A stretch of DNA of 64,000 nt from a virus: positions 1 to 64,000 of IMG/VR virus record IMGVR_UViG_3300037826_000058. One strand, given 5' to 3'. A model generated the notes under the pieces. That model saw nothing but the letters and a program-made list of their open reading frames with translations. It did not search any database and had not been told where the DNA came from. Position numbers and translations under genes: made by a program. Positions within the stretch are counted from its first letter, which is position 1. Each line of letters opens with the position of its first letter. Below are positions 38,562 to 46,470 of this stretch, piece by piece.

Positions 38562-38990
38562 ATGGGTACAACGATAAGTTCACTCTTGATGATTTGTATT
38601 GCCTTGACAGGCAACGCCACCGTTTGTCTGGAGCAACAATCGGGATACATAATCCAACACGGACAAACGGCTTCTCAGTACGATGCGGGTATTATGCCTA
38701 CCGTCGTACAATATAGATTGGAAGCCGGCGAGGTTGCACCAATAGGTGTTGATGGTTATGTGGCGTACCATGAATGCCAACATATAGGTGCTCTTGTGTT
38801 CCTCAGATTCGACGAGACCGGCTATCGCCCTTATATGATAGCCGACTGCGGTTCACCAGAAGCGAACCAATGGATGAAGGGTGGTGGAATTGTGGTAGAA
38901 GTAGACCACCAAACGGCAAAGCGCCACGGCTTCGTGGGTCGTGGTGCTTCAGTTGATGCAATTATCGTGGAGCCAGGATGGAAGGAATAG
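38562..38990 (+). CDS. Secreted protein, possible double-psi beta-barrel
   Basis: 142 residues. Residues 1-20 form a signal-peptide-like hydrophobic start. VDGYVAYHECQHIG, then MIADCGSPEA and VVEVDHQTAKRHGFVGRGAS resemble the DPBB fold of RlpA-like or endolysin-associated proteins (D-C-G, then G-R-G). It may act in the cell wall or periplasm. The start is weakly supported by GGATGG; the upstream non-coding RNA runs up to it. Confidence 0.55.
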   Translation: MGTTISSLLMICIALTGNATVCLEQQSGYIIQHGQTASQYDAGIMPTVVQYRLEAGEVAPIGVDGYVAYHECQHIGALVFLRFDETGYRPYMIADCGSPEANQWMKGGGIVVEVDHQTAKRHGFVGRGASVDAIIVEPGWKE

Positions 38991-39394
38991 TGGTGTTACT
39001 TGGTATTATCCTCCTAGGCTGCGTACCCGCAGTCATATGGTGGTCAATAGTCTTTGATGGTAACCGCAGAGCGGGGGGGGAGATAGCGTGGTGGAAACCA
39101 TTGTGGCTTTTGGTGTTATACGAGGCTATGATGTCATTTCACCTGCTCGCTTGGGTTGCACAATATCGCCCCACAAACTTCGATACATTGTGGTTGAAGA
39201 TTGCGGTTATAGGGCCTACGGTAATGGGTATAGTGACCGCTGTGCCGGGCTTTGCTGTGGCTCGATTGTGGCCTTGGTACTGGAAAAGTGCGGTGCTTGA
39301 GAAATCCAAGAGAAAGGGGCGGTGGGGTATACTATTCTTAACGGTCGTTCTGGCATTAGGAATAGGGTTAATGGTAGTTGCGCTTAGCTTCTAA
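38978..39394 (+). CDS. Membrane protein, four helices
   Basis: 138 residues with hydrophobic stretches at about 3-25, 37-57, 65-88 and 108-135. It overlaps the secreted-protein gene by 13 bp. Function unknown. Confidence 0.6.
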   Translation: MEGIVVLLGIILLGCVPAVIWWSIVFDGNRRAGGEIAWWKPLWLLVLYEAMMSFHLLAWVAQYRPTNFDTLWLKIAVIGPTVMGIVTAVPGFAVARLWPWYWKSAVLEKSKRKGRWGILFLTVVLALGIGLMVVALSF

Positions 39395-39405
39395 GGAGAG
39401 AAAGA

Positions 39406-39699
39406 ATGAACAACTTGGGTCGCTATATCGATAAGGATGAAGTCGTGGTCATCGAGTACGACACCATGGAGGATGAGTACAACAAGGTGTCCGAAAGGTG
39501 CTTTGTCGTCAAGAAGGGGGGAGGAATGACCCCCGACATGCGAGACGAAAGGTTGAAAGGACACTGGCTGGATGATGAATTTCGTCGCTCGACCCTCACG
39601 TTCGGGGGGAATATTTCCCAGAGCGAAACCGAGGCCCTGCAGTCTGACTTAGGGAAAACCCCCTCGATAGAGGAGGTTGAAGACTGGGAACGAGAGTAG
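39406..39699 (+). CDS. Hypothetical acidic protein, 97 residues
   Basis: AAGGAGAG before ATG 39406. Beta-rich N-terminus, acidic C-terminal helix. Not recognised. Confidence 0.6.
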   Translation: MNNLGRYIDKDEVVVIEYDTMEDEYNKVSERCFVVKKGGGMTPDMRDERLKGHWLDDEFRRSTLTFGGNISQSETEALQSDLGKTPSIEEVEDWERE

Positions 39700-39709
39700 G
39701 GAGGACGGG

Positions 39710-39729
39710 GGGGGGAGACCCCCCGATCA
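39710..39729 (+). terminator. Hairpin followed by GATCA (GATC-type, copy 4)
   Basis: GGGGGG-AGA-CCCCCC directly followed by GATCA; the next promoter starts 14 bp later. Confidence 0.5.
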
Positions 39730-39743
39730 TTGTATCGAATCAC

Positions 39744-39772
39744 TTGACAAGGCTGATGTCTTAGTGTATAAT
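39744..39772 (+). promoter_or_regulatory. Strong promoter with near-leaderless start
   Basis: TTGACA (39744-39749), 17 bp, TATAAT (39767-39772); ATG at 39784 about 5 nt after the expected transcription start. Confidence 0.8.
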
Positions 39773-39783
39773 AGGTGGTGATT

Positions 39784-40254
39784 ATGAAAACTAAATGGAT
39801 GGAAATGGGACTCACAGAAGAAGAGTTTATCGAAATTTTGGAAGATCGCTCCAGGTGGGAAGAAATCATGGGTGACGGGGGGTATACTTCTGATGGTATA
39901 CATTTCCACTGTCGCCGCTATGGGGTGTCTCACCCTACCGGCCCGTACTCTCCCGCTCAGGATATGAGCCGTGAGGAGTGGGAAGAGTTGCTTGAAGAGG
40001 GGCTAACCGTCTCCGCTATGGCAGATCGGTTGGGTTCGTCGGAGGGCACAATCAGGAAGTATATGGAGGAGGCGGGTCTAGAACCCCCCTCAACCAAATG
40101 GCAAAGGGCGGGATTATCGGAGGAGGAATTGCGGAATCTGTTGGCCCGTCCAATGGATGCTGCAATCCAAGCGGTTCAGGAAGCGACCCGTCATCTTCCT
40201 GACGGGCCGTACTCTTCTCGCCAAGTTTATCGCCTTAAGAAAGAGTTTGTTTAA
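39784..40254 (+). CDS. HTH-containing regulator-like protein
   Basis: 156 residues from ATG 39784. A middle HTH (about 70-95: LTVSAMADRLGSSEGTIRKYM) is flanked by two acidic repeats that both contain L-T/S-EEE-x-x-x-x-L and GPYS. The repeat suggests internal duplication. It might regulate this region. A terminator follows. Confidence 0.65.
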   Translation: MKTKWMEMGLTEEEFIEILEDRSRWEEIMGDGGYTSDGIHFHCRRYGVSHPTGPYSPAQDMSREEWEELLEEGLTVSAMADRLGSSEGTIRKYMEEAGLEPPSTKWQRAGLSEEELRNLLARPMDAAIQAVQEATRHLPDGPYSSRQVYRLKKEFV

Positions 40255-40260
40255 CCCCAA

Positions 40261-40297
40261 CGCCGAGAGGTTTTTCCTTTCCTTTCCCCTCTCGGCG
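40261..40297. terminator. Intrinsic terminator-like hairpin
   Basis: CGCCGAGAGG (40261-40270)/CCTCTCGGCG (40288-40297), 10-bp perfect stem with a 17-nt pyrimidine loop, 7 bp after the gene end. Confidence 0.6.
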
Positions 40298-40374
40298 TGG
40301 AATAATTTAGTTTAATAAGAAAACCACGAGGTAGGCTCCCTGTTTGTGCTTTCAGGAGTCCTAAAGGAGAAAAA

Positions 40375-40626
40375 ATGAGAATTGATTGTGAGTGTGGTGA
40401 CCGAGAGTGCGACTTGGTGCTGGATTTGGAAGCAAAGCGGTATGCTGAGTTAGCCCTGCACAGCTGCCTGGTAGTGCATCCAAGGTGTGCTGCACCACTA
40501 GGGGAGCACAGAAGTGTGTTGGTGTCGTATGAAGATGCTATCCTGGTTGAGGATGAAAGGCTGGTTGAAGTGTTGACCAACCTTGATAAGCAATTTGAAA
40601 AGGTGTATAATATTCTTGGCTTGTAG
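40375..40626 (+). CDS. Hypothetical protein, 83 residues
   Basis: AAAGGAG before ATG 40375. CECGDRECDL at the N-terminus and later Cys residues may form a metal site; the rest is helical. Not recognised. Confidence 0.6.
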   Translation: MRIDCECGDRECDLVLDLEAKRYAELALHSCLVVHPRCAAPLGEHRSVLVSYEDAILVEDERLVEVLTNLDKQFEKVYNILGL

Positions 40627-40637
40627 GGGGGGGCAAA

Positions 40638-40808
40638 GTGAAAAACCGTAGTGAACAGCAAGAAAAATGTAAATACTGTGACAACCCTGTGACCGGCAAA
40701 CGTGAACTTTGCCAATACCATCGTGACATGACACAAGCGCTTCAGGATTGGAGGGTAGAAAACGACGAAGAATGGATTGGGCGTTTCGCGAATCTGATGA
40801 GACCTTGA
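40638..40808 (+). CDS. 56-residue zinc-knuckle protein, GTG start
   Basis: GTG at 40638 preceded by a G-run. CKYCDNPVTGKRELCQYH is a compact C-x2-C...C-x2-H knuckle, then a Trp-containing helix. Its TGA overlaps the -35 of the promoter at 40805. Confidence 0.6.
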   Translation: MKNRSEQQEKCKYCDNPVTGKRELCQYHRDMTQALQDWRVENDEEWIGRFANLMRP

Positions 40809-40834
40809 CCAGAGATTAATACCTCTGGTATAGT
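40805..40834 (+). promoter_or_regulatory. Possible promoter with palindromic spacer before the RNR gene
   Basis: TTGACC (40805-40810), 18 bp, TATAGT (40829-40834). CCAGAG (40809-40814) and CTCTGG (40823-40828) form an operator-like inverted repeat in the spacer. Confidence 0.5.
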
Positions 40835-40853
40835 GAAAGGAGTTTGAGATTAT

Positions 40854-40885
40854 AAGCCCGCTGGCATCCCCGCCGGCGGGCTTTT
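40854..40885 (+). terminator. Intrinsic terminator between promoter and RNR gene
   Basis: AAGCCCGCTGGC (40854-40865) pairs with GCCGGCGGGCTT (40872-40883), 12 bp with one G-U, followed by TT. It ends the upstream unit or, if the 40805 promoter is used, would sit about 13 nt after its start as an attenuator. Confidence 0.7.
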
Positions 40886-40912
40886 ACCCCCCTAATAAAG
40901 AGGCAAAAAAGT

Positions 40913-43783
40913 ATGAATGAAAAATCGTTACTGCAACAACGCTATCTTCAGCCTGGCGAGGAGACCTTCGCTGATCTGGCACGAAGGGTTGCTGACTGGG
41001 TTGAAATCAAAGAGGTCTATGAAGCCATAAAAAGCAAGTGTTTTATCCCCTCTCGGATGCCCTACATGGGCACCGAGTTTCCTTTTTCCAGTAGCTGTTT
41101 CGTCCTCGGCCCCATTGAGGACGATTTGGCGTCCATTATGAATACGCTGAGGGACGCGACGCTGGTGCAGAAGATGGGCGGGGGCTGTATTGGTGGTGAG
41201 AGTGTTGTTATCACCGACCAAGGCCCTATGCCAATAAAGCAGCTAGTAGCTAGGAAAGACCCTGATATTAAAGTTCTTTCCTACAACCCAGACAGCAAGA
41301 CCATGGAGTATTCCACGGTGACCAAGTGGCACACTGTGGACACAGAACCGAAACGAGTTTACAAAATTAACTTTTCTCATGGTAATGGGCATGGTGTTCA
41401 GGCTAGCATGACGGTTAGTGATTGGCACCCGTTCTTTGTTTTTGACGGTGAACAAGTGATACAGGTAAGGGCTGATGACTTAGAGCCTGGCATGGTTATT
41501 ATAGGTTCGTCAGAGTATCGTCATGAATATGACGAGTGGGGTTGGGCTTTGGGTTACATAGCTGGTGATGGTGCTATTGACTACAGCAAAAAGGAAAAAT
41601 ACCCAAGAGTTAGAATATGTGACGACAGTGAGGAGGCTGTTAGTCGTGTTGCCAAGATCATGGGGGTTCCATATTCTCGGTCTAAGGATAAACGATTTCA
41701 GGTTGATATGTGGGAGTGTGCTAGCTACTCCGATGTGGCGGGTAGGATTAGAGACAGTTTTGGAGGATACAAGACTTGTTACGATAAATGTATCCCCGAA
41801 GAAGTTTGGAGCAGCTCACCGTCATGTCGGTTTTCATTCATAGTGGGGCACCTAGATGCAGACGGATGGTATAATGAGGGAAAGAGCCGCTTCCAAGCCT
41901 CGACTGTGAGTAAGAAACTTGCCTTTGGTTTAATGGCCTTGGCTGGAAGCCTCGGCATACGCACCAAGGTCAGGTTTAGAGAATCACGCCATGAAAACGA
42001 ACAGCCCATTTGGGAAGTACGATATATGACCACTCAATCTTTCATTGAATCTGTAATGGACTGCAGTGCTAAGTACAATGACATAAAACCTCCGTGTCAG
42101 GTAATGGGGTCGCTACAATTATCAATGACGTGGCGAAAGGGTTTGTCAAGCAACGGAATAGAACTAGGTACTCAAGCATGGCGTGCTCGAACCCCACTGC
42201 TGGGCAGAGAGCAATCGCTTATAAACTGGCTACAAAACGGGATTGCCACAAGGGACGTTGCTGGTGATATAATTGAGGCTTGCAACGAGCCTGAGCTGGC
42301 TCAGTCTGTGCGAGCATGTCAAATTGTCCATTCTGTGGAGCAAGAAGATGGTGACATCTTGTACGACTTAACTGTTCCCAGCAATCAAACATATCTTGCA
42401 TCTCCTCCAGGTACAGGGGCTTTTGTAGTGGTACATAACACTGGATACAGCTTCTCTAGGTTACGTCCAGAGGGTGATCTTATCCGAAAGAGCGGTGGAG
42501 AGGCGTCCGGCCCAGTCTCCTTTATGAGACTCTACCACGAGGCGATGACCGTGGTGAAGCGGGCTGGCAAGAAGCACGCCGCTCAAATGGGAATACTCAA
42601 TGTATCTCACCCTGACATCGTGAAATTTGTCAGGTGCAAGGAAGAAGAGGGTCGCCTTAGCACTTTCAATATCAGCGTGGCGGTCTCCGATGATTTTATG
42701 GAAGCTGTTCGCAATGATAGTGATTGGGACTTAACCTTTGGCGGGAAAGTATATGATACCATCCCCGCCAAGGAGCTATATCATTTGATCGCAGAGCACG
42801 CCTGGAGGAACGGTGAGCCGGGTGTGATATTCATAGACGAGATCAATCGCCAGAATCCATTCCCCGTGCCTATTGAGGCATGCAATGCGTGCGGAGAAAA
42901 GCCTCTGCCGTATAATTGCAGTTGCAACCTTGCATCAATAAACTTGTCCAAGTTTGTTGATGATAATGGTATCATAGACTGGAATGGAATAGAGGAACAC
43001 ACCCGCTTGGGTGTAAGATTCCTTGACGTTGCCATTGATAGGGCGTGGTGGCCCCTTGAGGAAGTAGAAAGAAACACCAAGAAGTATCGTAACATCGGCC
43101 TAGGAGTGATGGGCTGGGCCGATATGCTCATCAAGATGAGAATCCCCTACGACAGCGACACCGCTGTCGCCTTGGCATCCGGCTTGATGGCTTTCATCAA
43201 TGACGTAGCCCACGATGAAAGTCAGGGGCGTAACACCACCTTAACATCAATCGCCCCGACGGGAAGCATATCCATGCTTGCCGGTTGCTCCCCATCGATA
43301 GAACCCCTGTTCGGGTTGGTCACAAACAAACAGACCAATCTAGGTCTATCCCAAGAGATACATTCTGAGTTTAAGAAGCGTGCCGAGGAATTGGGCATTG
43401 CATCGGAGGCTTTGTGGGCCGATGTATCAGCCCAGCAATCTGTCCAACATTTAGACATACCTCAGGGCGACAAGGAAATTTTCAAAACCGCAATGGAAAT
43501 TCCTTGGGAGAGGCACCTTATGATGCAAGCCGCTTTTCAAGAAAGCGTTGATTCGGCGGTCTCCAAGACGATCAACTTGGAAAACTCGGCTACAATCCAA
43601 GACGTAAAGGACGCCATTATGTTGGCCGAAGCACTGGGGTGCAAGTCCTTAACGCTTTACAGAGATGGTAGCCGTAGTGAGCAGGTATACGTGCGCACCT
43701 GCCCCGATTGTGAGGCTGAACTTGTGTCAGAGTCGGGGTGCTGGTCGTGCCCTGATTGTGGTTATTCGCTCTGCAGCTTGTAA
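40913..43783 (+). CDS. nrdJ: Class II (B12-dependent) ribonucleotide reductase with intein
   Basis: 956 residues; 538 after intein removal. Extein motifs: SSSCFVLGPIED (first redox Cys, C62), GGG/TGYSFSRLRPEGD, NACGEKPL (Asn, thiyl Cys, Glu), SCNLASINL (second Cys), IAPTGSISMLAG and ENSATIQD. The C-terminus ends in a CPDC...CPDC zinc/redox tail. It lacks the ATP-cone and is short for NrdJ. It makes dNTPs by an adenosylcobalamin radical, needing no oxygen. Palindrome copy 7 overlaps its stop codon. An intrinsic terminator precedes the gene. No B12 riboswitch is seen. Confidence 0.88.
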   Translation: MNEKSLLQQRYLQPGEETFADLARRVADWVEIKEVYEAIKSKCFIPSRMPYMGTEFPFSSSCFVLGPIEDDLASIMNTLRDATLVQKMGGGCIGGESVVITDQGPMPIKQLVARKDPDIKVLSYNPDSKTMEYSTVTKWHTVDTEPKRVYKINFSHGNGHGVQASMTVSDWHPFFVFDGEQVIQVRADDLEPGMVIIGSSEYRHEYDEWGWALGYIAGDGAIDYSKKEKYPRVRICDDSEEAVSRVAKIMGVPYSRSKDKRFQVDMWECASYSDVAGRIRDSFGGYKTCYDKCIPEEVWSSSPSCRFSFIVGHLDADGWYNEGKSRFQASTVSKKLAFGLMALAGSLGIRTKVRFRESRHENEQPIWEVRYMTTQSFIESVMDCSAKYNDIKPPCQVMGSLQLSMTWRKGLSSNGIELGTQAWRARTPLLGREQSLINWLQNGIATRDVAGDIIEACNEPELAQSVRACQIVHSVEQEDGDILYDLTVPSNQTYLASPPGTGAFVVVHNTGYSFSRLRPEGDLIRKSGGEASGPVSFMRLYHEAMTVVKRAGKKHAAQMGILNVSHPDIVKFVRCKEEEGRLSTFNISVAVSDDFMEAVRNDSDWDLTFGGKVYDTIPAKELYHLIAEHAWRNGEPGVIFIDEINRQNPFPVPIEACNACGEKPLPYNCSCNLASINLSKFVDDNGIIDWNGIEEHTRLGVRFLDVAIDRAWWPLEEVERNTKKYRNIGLGVMGWADMLIKMRIPYDSDTAVALASGLMAFINDVAHDESQGRNTTLTSIAPTGSISMLAGCSPSIEPLFGLVTNKQTNLGLSQEIHSEFKKRAEELGIASEALWADVSAQQSVQHLDIPQGDKEIFKTAMEIPWERHLMMQAAFQESVDSAVSKTINLENSATIQDVKDAIMLAEALGCKSLTLYRDGSRSEQVYVRTCPDCEAELVSESGCWSCPDCGYSLCSL
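41186..42439 (+). other. Intein with LAGLIDADG homing endonuclease in nrdJ
   Basis: 418 residues, from Cys92 to Asn509 of the precursor, inserted between GGG and TGYSF of the RNR active-site region. Block A begins CIGGESVVI; the C-terminal splice block is FVVVHN followed by Thr as the +1 residue. Two LAGLIDADG-type helices, LGYIAGDGA and VGHLDADGW, indicate a full homing endonuclease. All splice residues are present, so it should self-excise and can invade intein-free nrdJ alleles. Confidence 0.9.
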
Positions 43784-43795
43784 CATCATGTTACA
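43779..43795. promoter_or_regulatory. Palindrome TGTAACATCATGTTACA (copy 7 of 7)
   Basis: Perfect 17-mer (19 bp with flanking T/A) containing the nrdJ TAA stop (43781-43783), 11 nt before the next start. Confidence 0.8.
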
Positions 43796-43806
43796 ACGGG
43801 AAGGGG

Positions 43807-44274
43807 ATGGATAAGATAGACGAAAGGTACGTGTCTCAGCTTCCTTTGATTGAAATGGATTTGGAAGAACCAGAACCAAAGGAAGAAGAGAGGGTTGTTA
43901 GCCCTGTCCACAGTCTGGCGGCGTGGTTCTGGGCTAATATCTTAGAGCGCGAGGAAGACCCGTGGACGTGTATGGGTACGTTCAAGCGCTATCTTAAAGA
44001 AGCGTCAATGGTGTTGAAGCAATACAATCTTGACCCTGAAATCGTCAAGGTTGCTCTCAGAATGATGAAGTCCAAGGGTTTAGAGGTAAGGTCGATTCAC
44101 CTTCCGATAAACTGGTCTGTTACCACGAACGGGCCATCGTGGTATGACAAGGCTAGGCAATGGTACGAGAACGGCCCCCCGATCTATCAGCGGCACGACT
44201 TCAAGGTCTGGTGCAAGATGACAGATCGGATGGATTTGTGGGAGGAGGTGCATGGCAGACAAGACGCTTCTTGA
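43807..44274 (+). CDS. Hypothetical protein upstream of DnaB (possible helicase-loader position)
   Basis: 155 residues from ATG 43807 (GGAAGGGG upstream; the open frame extends back through the palindrome). Acidic N-terminus EEPEPKEEER followed by a helical, tryptophan-rich body. Its place directly before and overlapping dnaB is where many phages keep a loader or primosomal factor, but no motif shows it. Confidence 0.55.
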   Translation: MDKIDERYVSQLPLIEMDLEEPEPKEEERVVSPVHSLAAWFWANILEREEDPWTCMGTFKRYLKEASMVLKQYNLDPEIVKVALRMMKSKGLEVRSIHLPINWSVTTNGPSWYDKARQWYENGPPIYQRHDFKVWCKMTDRMDLWEEVHGRQDAS

Positions 44275-45691
44275 ATCCCAACAAGTCATCGTTAGAGCAA
44301 TCATTGATGACTTGTCAAGTGGGCATGACAAGATAATCCAACGCCTGACAGATGACGTAGGGTTATCGGCTGACGTGATGCCCAACCATCATCTGAGCAC
44401 GTTTTATCGTGCCGCGCAACGTGTGTGGCTCGACAGTATAGGTGGTGACGCATCCTACACGATACCCAACGTGCTCACAGAGGTAGAGCAGGTCTATCGG
44501 CACAATGGGTATGCCAAGGAAGCCGAGTCCTTGGTGCAAGGATGGCGTGCTAAGATGGGGAGTGTTGACATTGGTGGTGATCCCGTGAAGCACGCCAAAA
44601 TCCTCAAGGATGCCAAAGCCAGAGAGAAGGCCAAACAAATTCTAAAAAAATACCAACCTAAAATCCACGAAAGTCGAAACATTGATCTCGTAGTGGCTGA
44701 TTTGATTGAGTCGCTACGGGGGTTATCTTCTGAGAGGGGGCACGCCATGACCCTCGATGAGGTTATTGAACAGGAGAGGGCTGGACACTCTGCTCCTCAG
44801 TCCTGTGGGTATAAGCGCCTAGATGGCAAGGGCATAACTGGCCCATTGGCTGTCAAGGGTTACCCTTCTGGGGGTTGGACTGCGGGCAGGCTAGTGACCT
44901 GCGTCGGTGCTCCTGGTGTGGGTAAGTCTAGCCTGGGGGCAAACTTTGTTGCCCGAAGGACAGAGATGGGAAAGCCCAGTGTTGTCCATTCGTTCGAGTT
45001 GGATAAAGCCTCTATCTACCGAACGATTATTTGCTCCATGTCGGGGTGTACTCCCAATCAGGCCTTTAGCCCAACTGATGATTTGGACAAAGAGATTGGG
45101 GCTGCTGTGGAGTGGTCAAGGGAAGTCATACGTGAGTTAGTTGTGGTCTATGACGAGCCTACTAACATTGCGGGCTTGAAGCGGCGGTTTCAAAGGCACC
45201 AGACGGGCTTCTCAGGTGAGTTAGTTCTGCATGTGGTAGACCACCTGGGGGCCTTTGCTGGGCGTCAATCCGGTAGGATTTGGGAACAGTTCATCACGCT
45301 AGGGCGAGTCTTCAAAGAGGACTTAGCGTCAGCTCATGACGCGGCTGTTTTCCTTTTGGCTCATGGTTCCCCGAAAATGGAAAACGAGTTCAGGGAAAAC
45401 AATCGTGTCAGTGGTAATACAGTGGACGCCTACGGCGGACAGGCTATCCGACAGTGGTCGGACGTACTGTTTGCTGTAGGGCGTCACAACGGTGACACAG
45501 AGTTTGGTAAAGACCCAAACCTTGCTACCGCGACGGTGATTCAAGGAATCAAAAACCGTCAAGGTAAAGGGCATGATGATACGTGGGTAGTCTTCGACTA
45601 TGACCCACGAAGTGATTATCTCAGCAACAAGGTTCTTGCTGATGACCATGCTGAGTTATTCGAGGAGAGACCCGATGACCCGGCTTTCTGA
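44252..45691 (+). CDS. dnaB: DnaB-type replicative helicase
   Basis: 479 residues. An N-terminal helical domain (1-150), linker, and RecA-like motor: Walker A GAPGVGKS (219-226), SFELDK (H1a, about 247-252), Walker B VVDHL (328-332), and the HGSP/NRQGKG segments of DnaB family enzymes. It unwinds DNA 5'-3' as a hexamer at the phage replication fork. It overlaps the upstream gene by 23 bp and the downstream zinc gene by 17 bp. Confidence 0.88.
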   Translation: MADKTLLESQQVIVRAIIDDLSSGHDKIIQRLTDDVGLSADVMPNHHLSTFYRAAQRVWLDSIGGDASYTIPNVLTEVEQVYRHNGYAKEAESLVQGWRAKMGSVDIGGDPVKHAKILKDAKAREKAKQILKKYQPKIHESRNIDLVVADLIESLRGLSSERGHAMTLDEVIEQERAGHSAPQSCGYKRLDGKGITGPLAVKGYPSGGWTAGRLVTCVGAPGVGKSSLGANFVARRTEMGKPSVVHSFELDKASIYRTIICSMSGCTPNQAFSPTDDLDKEIGAAVEWSREVIRELVVVYDEPTNIAGLKRRFQRHQTGFSGELVLHVVDHLGAFAGRQSGRIWEQFITLGRVFKEDLASAHDAAVFLLAHGSPKMENEFRENNRVSGNTVDAYGGQAIRQWSDVLFAVGRHNGDTEFGKDPNLATATVIQGIKNRQGKGHDDTWVVFDYDPRSDYLSNKVLADDHAELFEERPDDPAF

Positions 45692-46154
45692 TCTGGAATA
45701 CGAAATAGAAAACCTACGTGCTGGTTTTGCAAACCTTCAGGACGAATGTCGCGATAACAATGAATACCCCCCCTTTTGTCGTGTAAGGCAGGCCAATGCT
45801 GTGAAGGCCCATCGTGCCTACATGAAGAGCGCGGCTAAGGTTGCTGATGATTGGGAAGAGAAAAAAGAAACCCCCTGTCGCTGTGGAGGCGACCATAATC
45901 TCATTCGTTTTCAGGGGGATGGGGTATGGTACAGTATATGCCCCATCAAATATTACATACTGAGGTGTTGGAAAGCCGTTCATAGAAACATGCCAGTGCC
46001 ATCCAGAGAAGAAATCCTTGGCAATATTATTAGTGATGAAAACGAGAAGGGGCAATGCCAAGTGTGCAAAGGGATGGGATACGTCAGACGAGATGTAGCA
46101 AGAGACGATGAAGACTTTGGTAAGTTGCACAAATGTTCCTCTTGTGCAAAATAA
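45675..46154 (+). CDS. Zinc-binding protein with DnaJ-like knuckle
   Basis: 159 residues from ATG 45675 (GAGGAGAG upstream, inside dnaB). CRCGG in the middle and CQVCKGMGYVR...CSSC at the C-terminus; the C-x2-C-x-G-x-G pattern matches DnaJ zinc repeats and phage primosomal proteins. A coiled N-terminus. It may be a DnaB partner or primase accessory (inference from position). Confidence 0.6.
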   Translation: MTRLSDLEYEIENLRAGFANLQDECRDNNEYPPFCRVRQANAVKAHRAYMKSAAKVADDWEEKKETPCRCGGDHNLIRFQGDGVWYSICPIKYYILRCWKAVHRNMPVPSREEILGNIISDENEKGQCQVCKGMGYVRRDVARDDEDFGKLHKCSSCAK

Positions 46155-46181
46155 TTAACTGCACGGTATTGAATTTTACGA

Positions 46182-46363
46182 ACCCCATATATGGGGTCAG
46201 GGCTTTCGACACCCCCATATGTGGGTTGCGAAGGAGTAATTAGATTGCAAATAAGTATGCTGTAATCTCAGTGCTGTTTTATACCCCCATATATGGGGGT
46301 ATAACAGGGTCGATACCCCTACATATAGGGGTTTAGGTCAAGTCTGTACTACGACGTAGTACA
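46182..46363. promoter_or_regulatory. Cluster of five palindromes upstream of the Rad52-like gene
   Basis: Four related sites built on CCCCATATATGGGG: a perfect 16-mer (46182-46197), an imperfect one centred on CATATG (46211-46226), a perfect 26-bp palindrome (46279-46304) and ACCCCTA-CATA-TAGGGGT (46315-46332). A fifth, unrelated 19-bp palindrome follows, TGTACTACG-A-CGTAGTACA (46345-46363). The 317-bp gap holds no gene. This is likely a multi-site operator or replication-initiator array. Confidence 0.65.
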
Positions 46364-46409
46364 ACCCGCGTTGTGAGAGAGACCTTCTGGTGGCTCCACT
46401 TGGTTTGAT

Positions 46410-46438
46410 TTGCAAGTTTGATGTTGTTATGATATAAT
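46410..46438 (+). promoter_or_regulatory. Promoter of the Rad52-like gene
   Basis: TTGCAA (46410-46415), 17 bp, TATAAT (46433-46438). The hairpin or operator ATCTA-TCGC-TAGAT (46441-46454) covers the expected transcription start. Confidence 0.7.
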
Positions 46439-46470
46439 GCATCTATCGCTAGATAAGTAAGGAGAAAAAA

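Noticed and set aside
40835-40912. Cobalamin riboswitch before the B12-dependent RNR
   Set aside because: Under 80 nt are available and no B12-box sequence is visible.
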